From an uncultured Fidelibacterota bacterium (lineage in GTDB: Bacteria > Fidelibacterota > Marinisomatia > Marinisomatales > Marinisomataceae), in contig CACGWZ010000003.1 in the NCBI GenBank assembly GCA_902576865.1, positions 1-64,000 of the forward strand: DNA of 64,000 nucleotides, read 5' to 3'. Positions 39,526 to 48,551 of the stretch are shown here, in pieces. The notes under the pieces were generated by a model. The model saw only the letters and a program-made list of their open reading frames with translations. It ran no database searches and was not told the origin of the DNA. How positions within the stretch are numbered: position 1 is the stretch's first letter; each line of letters opens with the position of its first letter. The position numbers were made by a program, and so were the translations under genes.

Positions 39526-40496
39526 TTATACTTGGCATAGAAACGTCATGTGATGAAACTGGAGTTGCTATTTGTAGTGATTACAAAATTTTATCTAGTT
39601 ATACTAAAACCCAGTCTATTCACAAGCAATTCGGTGGGGTTGTTCCCGAAATTGCATCAAGAGAACATGAAAAATATTTACCAAGTATTACAAAAAAAGT
39701 TCTAGAGGACTCAAATAAATCTTTTTCAGATATAGATGTGATTGCTGTTACGAATGGTCCTGGTTTGATAGGTTCTCTTTTATCAGGCATTAGTTTTGCA
39801 AAAGGAATTGCTCATGCACTCAACATTCCAATTGTTCCAATAAATCATTTAGAAGCACACTTAAATTCTGTATTTATTGAACACTCGGAGCTTGAAGCAC
39901 CATTTATAAATCTTTTGGTTTCAGGGGGACATACTCAATTATGGTTAGTCAAAAGTATGTTTGAATATGAACTTCTTGGCGAGACTTTGGATGATGCGTG
40001 CGGTGAAGCGTTTGATAAAGGTGCAAAGAAGATGAATTTAAATTATCCAGGTGGCCCTGAAATTGAAAAACTTGCAACAAATGGTAATAGAAATCTAATA
40101 AATTTTCCAAGACCAATGATTAAAGATAATTCATTTAATTTTAGTTTTAGCGGATTAAAAACTGCACTAATTAATTGTGTTAATGAAAGAAAATATAGTT
40201 ATCAAGATATTGCTGCAAGCTATCAAGAAGCTATCGTAGATACCCTAATTAATAAATTTGAAAAAGCAATGAATCAATACTCCGCAAACTCTGGTATTAT
40301 TTGTGGGGGCGTTGCTGCAAACAAGAGATTGAGAGATAAATTAGATAAGCTAGATCAGAAAATTATTTATCCATCCATGAGGTATTGTACTGATAACGCA
40401 GATATGATTGCATTTTTAGCATTACATAAAGTCACTAATAATAAAATAGATTTTCATAAAGATTTTAGTGCTTATTCAAGAGGAATGATTGTTTAA
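39522..40496 (+). CDS. tsaD: tRNA N6-adenosine threonylcarbamoyltransferase TsaD
   Basis: Completes t6A37 formation on tRNAs reading ANN codons, with TsaB, TsaE and TsaC. It has 324 residues. Seen: the start signature ILGIETSCDETGVAI, metal-binding HLEAH, the glycine-rich VSGGHTQLWLV, GEAFDKGAKKMNLNYPGGP, and IICGGVAANKRLRDK. It begins with TTG in the overlap TTGA with the ybbR stop, a rare start for an essential gene but the family N-terminus fits exactly. The stop shares one base with the next gene. Confidence 0.95.
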   Translation: MIILGIETSCDETGVAICSDYKILSSYTKTQSIHKQFGGVVPEIASREHEKYLPSITKKVLEDSNKSFSDIDVIAVTNGPGLIGSLLSGISFAKGIAHALNIPIVPINHLEAHLNSVFIEHSELEAPFINLLVSGGHTQLWLVKSMFEYELLGETLDDACGEAFDKGAKKMNLNYPGGPEIEKLATNGNRNLINFPRPMIKDNSFNFSFSGLKTALINCVNERKYSYQDIAASYQEAIVDTLINKFEKAMNQYSANSGIICGGVAANKRLRDKLDKLDQKIIYPSMRYCTDNADMIAFLALHKVTNNKIDFHKDFSAYSRGMIV

Positions 40497-41689
40497 TGAA
40501 ATATTTCAATTTATTTATTCTCAATTTTGTTTTTTTAATCACTTTATTATCCTGTATCAAAATTGAAGAAAGCACTATTAAAAAAAATAATTTATCTGAA
40601 AAAATAAGCGAATCGATTATTGATGAACCCATAGATTTATTTATTAAAAATATCATTATTTATCCAAGTCAATTTGATAAAAACTCAATTTATATTGATG
40701 TTGAAATTTCAAGCATAAATGGAGGAAGTGGCGAGGTTCAAATAGCATTATTGAATGATAAAAAGTTAGTTGCTTCAAACCCTATTAAGGTCTTTTCAAA
40801 TAGACAAAATTATTTTCAATCATTTCTTATTGATGGAGAAGTTGATTACAAAAAAAATTTTGAAATTGGCATTTCAGCTTTAAATGGCGAAACTAACATT
40901 TCAAATAATAAACATATTTTTAAAAGTAGTTTAAAGATTGAAAGACCTAAAATTGCTATTTTATCTGGTAAATTAAATTTTAATACTCCTCATATTTTAA
41001 ATAATTTAAATGCCGATTTTGACCATTTTTATCCAAGTCCAATTGATGGAAGTTTTGATGTAACAGATTTTTGGTTTACTAACTATGACATTATTTTGCT
41101 TGATAATTTTCCACAAAAACCAGTTTCTGATAAATGGCTTAAATTATTTTTAAAGAAAATTATTTCTGAGAAAAGTTCATTAGTTATGAATTCTAGATCA
41201 GATCAGGATATTGAAGTATTAAAAGATTTTTTCCCTATTTTTGATATTAAATATAATGAAGGTATGGATTTAAATAACTTTAATGAATTTTCTAGAAACC
41301 AAAATGGCACATTCAAATCATCATTTATTGTTATAAATGATATATTTAACATTTCAAAAAATTATATTTCAGAATTAAATGAAATAATTGATTGGATTTT
41401 ACTTGACAATGATATTCAATACTCATTTTATATTGCAAATAAAGATAATAAACTTAGTGAACCGATATTTGTTTATGGTTACTCTAATTTTATAGATTCT
41501 GAAATTAAAAATCTTCAAGCTGAAATTCTAATAAAAGAAGAAGTTGTAAAAACAATCAAGCTATTATATAATCCTAAATCTGGATATTATTTTAGTCAGT
41601 TTGAGCCTTACATTTTAGGTAGTTATGTTGTTAATATTCTGGAAAATAAAAAATTAATTGATACTATAAATGTAAATATATATGATTAA
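40496..41689 (+). CDS. Predicted lipoprotein with an Ig-like domain and a GATase1-like fold, function unknown
   Basis: Not recognised as a named family. It has 397 residues; signal peptide with lipobox LLSC (C20). Residues about 45-145 have the strand pattern of a CARDB-like Ig domain (IYIDVEISSINGGSGEVQIA). Residues about 150-300 resemble a class I glutamine-amidotransferase-like Rossmann fold (PKIAILSGKLNFN; NYDIILLDNFP), a combination also seen in membrane VWA/BatA-type proteins. A last beta-rich part ends the protein. No catalytic Cys is evident. It starts on the last base of the tsaD stop; serS follows. Confidence 0.6.
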   Translation: MKYFNLFILNFVFLITLLSCIKIEESTIKKNNLSEKISESIIDEPIDLFIKNIIIYPSQFDKNSIYIDVEISSINGGSGEVQIALLNDKKLVASNPIKVFSNRQNYFQSFLIDGEVDYKKNFEIGISALNGETNISNNKHIFKSSLKIERPKIAILSGKLNFNTPHILNNLNADFDHFYPSPIDGSFDVTDFWFTNYDIILLDNFPQKPVSDKWLKLFLKKIISEKSSLVMNSRSDQDIEVLKDFFPIFDIKYNEGMDLNNFNEFSRNQNGTFKSSFIVINDIFNISKNYISELNEIIDWILLDNDIQYSFYIANKDNKLSEPIFVYGYSNFIDSEIKNLQAEILIKEEVVKTIKLLYNPKSGYYFSQFEPYILGSYVVNILENKKLIDTINVNIYD

Positions 41690-41705
41690 ATGAGTAAATT
41701 ATCTC

Positions 41706-42971
41706 ATGCTTGATGTAAAAAAAATTAGAAACAATTCAGATGAAATTTTAAAACTTTTATCAAAAAAAGATAAGAAAGTTTCCTTAGATAATATTTTAAA
41801 ACTAGATGAAAGTCTTAAAAACCTAACTACAAAGCTTAATGAATTACAAGCAGATCAAAATAGCAAATCAAAAGAAGTAGGTATATTAAAGTCTAAAGGA
41901 GAATCTTCTGATGATATTTTTGCTGATTTAAAAATTCTTTCTGATAAAATTAAAGAGCTTGAAAAACAGCAAAGAGAATTATCATTATCTTTAAAAGATG
42001 CATTATTAGAAATACCTAATGTACCTCATTCATCATGTCCCCAAGGTTCTTCTGAAAAAGATAATGTGGTTATCAAACAAAAAAAGACAAACAAAGATTT
42101 TAATTTCAGTCCAAAAAATCACATAGAGATTGGAAAGCAATTGGATATTCTTAATTTTGAAGTAGCTGCAAAAATGTCAGGTAGTGGATTTCCTCTTTAT
42201 AAAGGAAAGGGTGCATTGCTTGAAAGAGCATTAATCAATTTTATGATCGATTATCATCTTAAAAACTTTAACTATACAGAGTTTTTTACTCCTTTCTTAG
42301 TAAAGCCAGATTCAGCTTTAACTACTGGTCAACTTCCAAAGTTTTCGGAAGATATGTATCATATTGAAAAAGATAATCTGTATTTGATTCCAACCGCAGA
42401 AGTTTCATTAACAAATATTCATAAAGATGATATTATATCTATTGACGATTTGCCTAAATATTACCTTGGATATTCTGCATGCTTTAGAAGAGAAGCTGGA
42501 TCTTATGGAAAAGATACCAGAGGGCTATTAAGAGTTCATCAATTTAATAAAGTTGAATTAGTAAAATTTGTAGAACCAGAAAAATCTTATGCTGAACTTG
42601 ATTCTTTAGTAGAGCAAGCATCAGATATTCTTGATCTATTGGAGCTTCAATACAGAGTGATTGAATTATGCACTGGCGATCTTAGCTTTGCTGCTGCAAA
42701 ATGTTTTGATCTTGAAGTATGGGCTCCAGGAGAAGAAAAATGGTTAGAGGTATCTTCATGTAGCAATTTTGAAGATTTTCAATCAAGGAGAGGAAATATT
42801 AGGTTTAAAAATACCGACGGAAGTACTGATTTTATACACACGTTAAATGGATCAGGATTAGCAACTCCCAGAATTTTTGCTGCTTTCATAGAAACTCATC
42901 AAAATAAAGATGGAAGTATCCGTATCCCACCAAGTCTCCAGCCTTATATGGAAATTTCGGAGATAAAATAA
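41706..42971 (+). CDS. serS: Seryl-tRNA synthetase
   Basis: Class II synthetase charging tRNA-Ser. It has 421 residues. An N-terminal coiled-coil arm at about 1-110 (MLDVKKIRNNSDEI and heptad-rich helices) contacts the long variable arm of tRNA-Ser. The core shows motif 2 (YSACFRREAGSYGKDTRGLLRVHQF), TAEVSLTN, the serine-binding EVSSCSNFEDFQSRR, and motif 3 (NGSGLATPRIFAAFIE). No abnormal residues. It is followed without a gap by the acyltransferase gene. Confidence 0.97.
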   Translation: MLDVKKIRNNSDEILKLLSKKDKKVSLDNILKLDESLKNLTTKLNELQADQNSKSKEVGILKSKGESSDDIFADLKILSDKIKELEKQQRELSLSLKDALLEIPNVPHSSCPQGSSEKDNVVIKQKKTNKDFNFSPKNHIEIGKQLDILNFEVAAKMSGSGFPLYKGKGALLERALINFMIDYHLKNFNYTEFFTPFLVKPDSALTTGQLPKFSEDMYHIEKDNLYLIPTAEVSLTNIHKDDIISIDDLPKYYLGYSACFRREAGSYGKDTRGLLRVHQFNKVELVKFVEPEKSYAELDSLVEQASDILDLLELQYRVIELCTGDLSFAAAKCFDLEVWAPGEEKWLEVSSCSNFEDFQSRRGNIRFKNTDGSTDFIHTLNGSGLATPRIFAAFIETHQNKDGSIRIPPSLQPYMEISEIK

Positions 42972-43670
42972 TTGCGAATCGTATGGATTTATTTAAATCT
43001 TATTTTTTGGACGTTATTTTTTGGTCTTAGTTCTTTCTTTACAATTTTATTAACAGGCAGGAAAGAAAATTTTAAGTTTTTTTCGGAAATATGGGGAAAA
43101 ACTTTATCATTTATATTTAATGTAAAATTAGTAGTAAAAGGAAAGCATAATCTTAATAAAGAGAATTATATTTTTGCGTTAAATCACGCTTCTTTAATTG
43201 ATATTCCTCTTTTATTTATTGCTGTAAAAAGATATACAGTATTTATTGCTAAAAGTGAGCTCAGTAATATTCCTATTTTTAAATCAATTTTAGATAGAGC
43301 AGGTTTTATTTTTGTTGATAGAAAAAATAACGATAGTGCCATTAAATCAATGAATAATTTAATTGATGATATTGAAAAGACACCAAGATCTGTTGCTATT
43401 TTTCCAGAAGGAACAAGAACTAAAGACGGAGAGCTCTTACCATTCAAGAAGGGTGCAGCCATTTTTGGAATAAATACAAAAATTCCCATAATTCCTGTTG
43501 CAATATCAGGAACTTATCATTGGTCGAAAAAAAAATTATTTGATATATCACAAAGTGTGATAACTTTTGAGTTTGGAGAACCTATTATTACTAAAAATTG
43601 CTCTTTTAAAGATAGAGACCATTTAACTAAAAAAATTAAATTAGATATTGAAAAAATGAAGGTTAATTGA
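42972..43670 (+). CDS. plsC: 1-acyl-sn-glycerol-3-phosphate acyltransferase (PlsC family)
   Basis: Membrane-bound acyltransferase adding the second acyl chain in phosphatidic acid synthesis. It has 232 residues. Seen: an N-terminal membrane helix (about 5-28), the catalytic H72xxxxD77 in NHASLID, the substrate motif FPEGTRTKDGEL, and KKGAAIFGINTKIPIIPVA. The start is a TTG immediately after the serS stop; no earlier or closer ATG fits. PlsC versus a lysophospholipid acyltransferase cannot be told apart by motif alone. Confidence 0.87.
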   Translation: MRIVWIYLNLIFWTLFFGLSSFFTILLTGRKENFKFFSEIWGKTLSFIFNVKLVVKGKHNLNKENYIFALNHASLIDIPLLFIAVKRYTVFIAKSELSNIPIFKSILDRAGFIFVDRKNNDSAIKSMNNLIDDIEKTPRSVAIFPEGTRTKDGELLPFKKGAAIFGINTKIPIIPVAISGTYHWSKKKLFDISQSVITFEFGEPIITKNCSFKDRDHLTKKIKLDIEKMKVN

Positions 43671-43671
43671 A

Positions 43672-44136
43672 ATGCAATTTTCACTTAAAGATAATATTAG
43701 TATTATAAAAAAAGTTAAGGCCGAAAGAAAAAAAATAGTTTTTACAAATGGCTGCTTTGACTTATTACATGTTGGTCATATTAGATACTTAGCTCAAGCA
43801 AAAAAACTTGGTGATTTTTTAATCATCGGTCTTAATTCAGACAGTTCGGTAAAAGCACTTAAAGGTAAAGACAGGCCAATAAATTCTTTCGAAGATCGAG
43901 CTATTTTATTATCAGCACTTACTTCAGTCGATTTAGTTGTAATATTTGAGGAACAAACCCCTGCAAATTTAATAAAAGACATAGTACCTGATATTCTTGT
44001 CAAAGGAGGAGATTATAATATTGAAGATATAGTAGGTTACCATACAGTAATTCAAAATGGAGGCAAAGTGAAAACCCTAAGTTTTCATAATGGCTATAGT
44101 AGTACAAATTATATTAATAAAATAAATAAACGCTAA
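43672..44136 (+). CDS. rfaE2: D-glycero-beta-D-manno-heptose 1-phosphate adenylyltransferase
   Basis: Makes ADP-heptose for LPS inner core, equivalent to the C-terminal half of E. coli HldE as a stand-alone protein. It has 154 residues. Seen: FTNGCFDLLHVGHIRYL with the nucleotidyltransferase HxGH at H33-H36, GLNSDSSVKALKGKDRPIN, and DILVKGGDYNIEDIVG. It starts one base after plsC. The kinase half is not in the window. Together with kdsD it argues for a heptose- and Kdo-containing LPS. Confidence 0.92.
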   Translation: MQFSLKDNISIIKKVKAERKKIVFTNGCFDLLHVGHIRYLAQAKKLGDFLIIGLNSDSSVKALKGKDRPINSFEDRAILLSALTSVDLVVIFEEQTPANLIKDIVPDILVKGGDYNIEDIVGYHTVIQNGGKVKTLSFHNGYSSTNYINKINKR

Positions 44137-44175
44137 CTTGCTTATCCAAACAAATTCAAATAATTTCACAACTTT

Positions 44176-45921
44176 ATGATAGACAATAGAATAATATTTG
44201 CCATAATTTTGTCCTCAGTAATTTTTGGACAAACTCTTACTGAAAAGTCCAAAAAACCTTTCATGAACACAAATGATATTTCTTTTTTAGGCACCTCAAA
44301 TAGAATTACTTCAATTTTAGATGAAGCAAAGCAATTTTTATCAGATGCAATTATCGCCGATGTCAATTCAGACACTGTGGAGGTAGTTTATAATATTAAG
44401 AAGGTTTTTGATCTCATGTCAGATGTTGAACAGATTGGCGTTAGGGAAGAGCTAGATAAAATTGAATTTGAAAAATTTCAAGATGATTTTGTAAAAATTT
44501 ATACAACTAGATTAAGTACTATTGATAGTTCCACTCAAATATTAACAGCTGATCTTATAAGAAGAGATATTGCTGAAATTACATCAGAGAATGAATCTAT
44601 TGAGATGGGATTAACAAAATTTACTATAATTGATGACAGAGAAGGACATATTCCTTTAGTTACAAATTCACAAGTTGAAAGCTATATAAGATATTTTCAA
44701 GGTAAAGGTCGTAAAGGATTTAATATTTGGCTCAGAAGATACGTCCAATACAAAGATCTAATGTTACCGATCCTAGAACAATATGATTTACCTGAAGATT
44801 TAATTGTTGTTTCAATGATTGAATCTGGCTTTGATCCCAAAGCTATTTCAAAAGCTAAAGCTGTTGGCTTATGGCAATTTATGTATTCAACAGGAAAGCA
44901 ATATGGATTAAATAGAAATTGGTATATTGACGAAAGACAAGATCCTATCAAATCGACTCATGCTGCAGCAAAATATTTTAAAGACTTATATGAAGAGTTT
45001 GAAGATTGGTATTTAGTTCTTGCAGCATATAATACTGGACCTGGAAGAGTAAATAGAGCTTTAAAGCTTCATGAAACCTCTGATTATTGGCAATTATATT
45101 CCCTACCTAAAGATACAAAAAATTATATCCCATACTATCTTTCATCGGCTATAATTTTACAAAATCCTGAAAAATATGGTTTTAAAATTCCTAAAAATAA
45201 TCCTCTGAAATATGATGAAGTCAAAATTGAAAAGAGTTCTGATTTAAATGTAATTGCGAATGCAGCAGATACAAAAGTTAGTACTATAAAAAAATTAAAT
45301 CCCGAGTTAAGGCAACCTGCTACTCCTAATAATGGACCTTACTTTCTAAACATCCCAAACGGTAAAAAAGAATCTTTTTATAAGAAATTCAATGCTATTC
45401 CAGATGACGAAAAGTTTGCAGTTCAAAAAGTGGAACATAGAGTTCAAAAAGGTGAAAATTTAATATCTATAGCTTCAAAATATAGAGTTCTAGTAGCAGA
45501 TTTACAGACAATAAATAATATTTCAAATATTAATAAATTATCGATCGGTCAAAGACTTAAAATTCCTGTCAAAGGTGGTTTATATTCAAACTATCCAGAA
45601 AAGAAAATTTATACTATTAAAAGTGGCGATACCCTTGGACACATTGCTGAAGATTATAATACAAGAGCCAGTGAAATAAGAAAATGGAATAATATGGGAT
45701 CTAGTTCTAAAATTTATCCTGGTCAAAAATTAACTTTATTTGTTAAAGGTCAACCAGTTAAGGACACTCCAAAGAAAAATGTTTATATTGTTAGAGTTGG
45801 TGATAATTTGAGCATGATAGCTAAAAATAATAATACTACCATTACTAAAATAAAGAGTTGGAATAGTATGAAATCTTCTACAATTTATCCTGGTCAAAAA
45901 CTGACAATTTATTTTGAATAA
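44176..45921 (+). CDS. mltD: MltD-like lytic transglycosylase with three LysM domains
   Basis: Periplasmic peptidoglycan lytic transglycosylase of 581 residues. A signal peptide (ending VIFGQ) is followed by an unassigned helical region, an SLT domain with catalytic glutamate E216 in SMIESGFDPKA and signatures AVGLWQFM and LAAYNTGPGRV, then LysM modules at about 420-465, 475-525 and 535-581 (HRVQKGENL, YTIKSGDTL, YIVRVGDNL). The second and third LysM modules share closely similar DNA around 45714 and 45891, indicating internal duplication. HU/IHF follows after 7 bases. Confidence 0.92.
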   Translation: MIDNRIIFAIILSSVIFGQTLTEKSKKPFMNTNDISFLGTSNRITSILDEAKQFLSDAIIADVNSDTVEVVYNIKKVFDLMSDVEQIGVREELDKIEFEKFQDDFVKIYTTRLSTIDSSTQILTADLIRRDIAEITSENESIEMGLTKFTIIDDREGHIPLVTNSQVESYIRYFQGKGRKGFNIWLRRYVQYKDLMLPILEQYDLPEDLIVVSMIESGFDPKAISKAKAVGLWQFMYSTGKQYGLNRNWYIDERQDPIKSTHAAAKYFKDLYEEFEDWYLVLAAYNTGPGRVNRALKLHETSDYWQLYSLPKDTKNYIPYYLSSAIILQNPEKYGFKIPKNNPLKYDEVKIEKSSDLNVIANAADTKVSTIKKLNPELRQPATPNNGPYFLNIPNGKKESFYKKFNAIPDDEKFAVQKVEHRVQKGENLISIASKYRVLVADLQTINNISNINKLSIGQRLKIPVKGGLYSNYPEKKIYTIKSGDTLGHIAEDYNTRASEIRKWNNMGSSSKIYPGQKLTLFVKGQPVKDTPKKNVYIVRVGDNLSMIAKNNNTTITKIKSWNSMKSSTIYPGQKLTIYFE

Positions 45922-45928
45922 TTAAATT

Positions 45929-46219
45929 ATGATAAAGCAAGATATAGTAGATAATGTAGCAAATGCAACTGGACTTACTAAAGTTGAAGTAGAAGCAGTG
46001 CTAAATGAATCATTTAATGAAATAATTAGAGCATTAAGCAATAATGAAAAAATTGAATTAAGAGGATTTGGAACATTCAGTGTAAAACATAGGCTACCAA
46101 AAAAAGCAAGAAATCCAAAAACTGGTGATCCTATTTTTCTACCTGAAAGATATGTACCTGTTTTCAAACCGTCAAAACTGATGAAAAAAACAGTTAATGA
46201 AAAATTAATTGAATATTAA
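45929..46219 (+). CDS. HU/IHF family DNA-bending protein
   Basis: Nucleoid protein of 96 residues. Seen: N-terminal helices IKQDIVDNVANATGLTK, the core IELRGFGTFSV, and the DNA-binding arm RNPKTGDPIFLPERYVPVFKP, with the intercalating proline within the arm. It could be HU or an IHF-like single gene; the arm sequence slightly favours the IHF type. It is followed by the tiny basic gene at 46230, with a clear ribosome site between them. Confidence 0.93.
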   Translation: MIKQDIVDNVANATGLTKVEVEAVLNESFNEIIRALSNNEKIELRGFGTFSVKHRLPKKARNPKTGDPIFLPERYVPVFKPSKLMKKTVNEKLIEY

Positions 46220-46229
46220 GGAGCAATAA

Positions 46230-46325
46230 ATGCCTTGCGGTAAAAAAAGAAAAAAAAGAAAAATGAATACTCATAAACGTAAAAAGCGTTTAAGAGCAGA
46301 TAGACACAAGAAAAAAAATAGATAA
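46230..46325 (+). CDS. Tiny very basic AURKAIP1/COX24-like (mS38-type) protein
   Basis: A 31-residue protein, 19 of its residues Lys or Arg. It starts MPCGKKRKKRKM, continues with THKRKKRLRADRHKKK, and ends at a TAA at 46323. It is preceded by AAGGAG six bases before the ATG, a better ribosome site than most genes here. The THKRKKRxRxxRHKKK pattern matches the short AURKAIP1/COX24 domain proteins annotated in many Bacteroidota; the eukaryotic relative is mitoribosomal protein mS38. It is probably a ribosome-associated peptide, by analogy only. It sits between the HU/IHF gene and nadK. Confidence 0.8.
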   Translation: MPCGKKRKKRKMNTHKRKKRLRADRHKKKNR

Positions 46326-46330
46326 ATAAA

Positions 46331-47194
46331 ATGCAAGTCAAAAGTTTTGCCATATGGGCTAATGCTGAAAAAAAACAAGTTCTAGCATTAGTACAAAGTA
46401 CTATAAAGTGGGCGAATGATAATAATCTTGAAGTTCATTTGGCCGATCGATTAAAAAGTATAGATATCAACTCAGATGTCTCATACTTTTCAACCAATAA
46501 TCCGCCAGAAGTTGATTTTTTACTTTGTTTTGGTGGAGATGGAACACTTATTTCTGGAGTAAGAATTTTTTCAAATCTTTCTGTTCCGGTTCTTGGTGTC
46601 CATTTAGGTGGACTAGGATTTTTAGCCCAAATAACACCTGAAGTATTAGTAAATAAACTTGAATGTGTTAAAAATAACGAATTCAAAATTCAAGATAGGT
46701 TAGTGTTATCAGCAAAAATTACTGGAAATGAAAATTCACATTATGCAATTAATGATTTTGTAGTTCAAAATGAAACCTCATTTAGAGTGACTTCCTTATC
46801 TTTATTTATAGATAATCAACATGTAAGTGATTATAAGTCTGACGGTATAATTATAAGCACTCCAACAGGATCAACCGCATATTCTTTATCATCAGGTGGT
46901 CCAATTATTCAACCAGATGTTTTTTCAATAGTAATTACTCCCATTGCTCCTCATTCACTAACATCAAGACCACTAGTCTTACCATCCAATGTTGAAGTAG
47001 AATTTAGATTTAGCAATGAATCCGAAAATGACTTAAAGTTGATAGTTGATGGACAAAAAATCATAAATTTTACTAAAGACTCTACTGTAAAATTATCAAA
47101 AGCCAAACATCATTTAAAATTTATTACTTTTGAAGATTATAATTATTATGAAACACTTAAAAATAAAATGATTTGGGGTAAGCGAGGTTCATAA
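46331..47194 (+). CDS. nadK: NAD kinase
   Basis: Phosphorylates NAD to NADP. It has 287 residues. Seen: the catalytic GGDGT motif at 68-72 (CFGGDGTLISGVR), a conserved HLGGLGFLAQI, the binding block YKSDGIIISTPTGSTAYSLSSGGPI, and IAPHSLTSRPLV. The start ATG follows the small basic gene by five bases with only an A-rich leader. No unusual features. Confidence 0.95.
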   Translation: MQVKSFAIWANAEKKQVLALVQSTIKWANDNNLEVHLADRLKSIDINSDVSYFSTNNPPEVDFLLCFGGDGTLISGVRIFSNLSVPVLGVHLGGLGFLAQITPEVLVNKLECVKNNEFKIQDRLVLSAKITGNENSHYAINDFVVQNETSFRVTSLSLFIDNQHVSDYKSDGIIISTPTGSTAYSLSSGGPIIQPDVFSIVITPIAPHSLTSRPLVLPSNVEVEFRFSNESENDLKLIVDGQKIINFTKDSTVKLSKAKHHLKFITFEDYNYYETLKNKMIWGKRGS

Positions 47195-47207
47195 AAAAGG
47201 AAATCCA

Positions 47208-48551
47208 ATGTCAAAAAAAATATCACAAAACCAAATTGATCTATTAAGAGAAAAATATTCCTCTGACAAGCATGTAAGAGTAGTTAGAAATGCAATGATC
47301 AAAACTAATTCAAATGAACTTTCTATGGATTGGGAAAAATATCGTAAAATCGATCATTCATTTTCTAATGTAATTTCTGGAGAAATGCCAGCAACCAATC
47401 AAAAATCCTCTGGAAGGTGTTGGGGTTTTGCTGGTCTTAATCTTTTTAGAGTTTATTTAGGTAGGAAACATAATCTCAAAGATTTTCAGTTTTCGCAAAG
47501 CTATTTTATGTTTTGGGATAAGCTTGAAAAATCTAATTATTTTTTAGAATCAATTTTATCAACTGCCAAAGAAAATTTTGATAGTAGAATTGTTATGCAC
47601 TTACTTCAAACTCCTACAGAAGACGGTGGACAATGGGACATGTGGAAAAACCTGATTAAAAAATATGGTGTTATTCCTCAAACTGAAATGTCTGAGTCCT
47701 TCTCTTCTAGCCAATCAGCTGAAATGAATAAAATGCTTGCAAGAAAGTTAAGGGAGAATGCACACGACCTTCGTAAAGAGTTTTCAAAAGGTGCTTCTAC
47801 TAAAACATTAAATGATTTAAAAAATTCTATGATTGAAGAAATTTTTAAAATGTTATCAATGCATCTAGGTACTCCTCCAAAAAGTTTCAATTGGCAGATT
47901 AGAAATAAAGATAAAAAATTTAGTAAATATGATAACTTAACTCCCCAATCTTTTTATGAAGATCATGTTGGTTTGAATCTCGACGATTATGTCTGTTTAA
48001 TTAATTGTCCAATGAGCAATAAAGAGTATAATAAAGTTTATACTGTAGAGCATTTGGGAAATGTTGTTGAAGGAAGTCCTATAAGATATTTAAATGTTGA
48101 AAGTGACGTTATGAAAGATGCGAGTATAAAATCAATTGTAGATGATAATCCTGTGTGGTTTGGTTGTGATGTTGGTAAACATTTTCATAGAGATTTGGGT
48201 GTTATGGATACCGATTTATTTGATTACGAGATATTTTATAATACTGACTTTAAAATGAATAAAGCAAAAAGATTGGAATATGGCCAAAGCCAAATGACTC
48301 ATGCTATGCTTTTTACTGGTGTTGATTTAGATAATAATGGTAAATCAATTAAATGGAGAGTTGAAAATAGTTGGGGAGTTAAAGGTGGTAATAAAGGATA
48401 CCATATCATGTCTGATGATTGGTTTGATAAATACAATTATGAAGTTGTTGTTCATAAAGATTACTTAACAGATGAATTAAATGATATCTTCCAAAATGCT
48501 GAATCTATACCCCTTAAGCCTTGGGATCCCATGGGTGCGTTAGCAAAATAA
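47208..48551 (+). CDS. pepC: Aminopeptidase C / bleomycin hydrolase family cysteine peptidase
   Basis: Cytoplasmic papain-like (C1B) aminopeptidase trimming N-terminal residues from peptides. It has 447 residues. Active-site Q65 and C71 are in ATNQKSSGRCWGFAGLN; the catalytic His is in MTHAMLFTGVD and the Asn in KWRVENSWG. It has no signal peptide, so it acts on imported or endogenous peptides. It starts 13 bases after nadK behind AAAAAGG, and the next gene starts directly after its stop. Confidence 0.95.
   Translation: MSKKISQNQIDLLREKYSSDKHVRVVRNAMIKTNSNELSMDWEKYRKIDHSFSNVISGEMPATNQKSSGRCWGFAGLNLFRVYLGRKHNLKDFQFSQSYFMFWDKLEKSNYFLESILSTAKENFDSRIVMHLLQTPTEDGGQWDMWKNLIKKYGVIPQTEMSESFSSSQSAEMNKMLARKLRENAHDLRKEFSKGASTKTLNDLKNSMIEEIFKMLSMHLGTPPKSFNWQIRNKDKKFSKYDNLTPQSFYEDHVGLNLDDYVCLINCPMSNKEYNKVYTVEHLGNVVEGSPIRYLNVESDVMKDASIKSIVDDNPVWFGCDVGKHFHRDLGVMDTDLFDYEIFYNTDFKMNKAKRLEYGQSQMTHAMLFTGVDLDNNGKSIKWRVENSWGVKGGNKGYHIMSDDWFDKYNYEVVVHKDYLTDELNDIFQNAESIPLKPWDPMGALAK

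Noticed and set aside
45714-45920. Repeated DNA near the end of the MltD-like gene
   Set aside because: It encodes successive LysM modules; a domain duplication and not a mobile or regulatory repeat.
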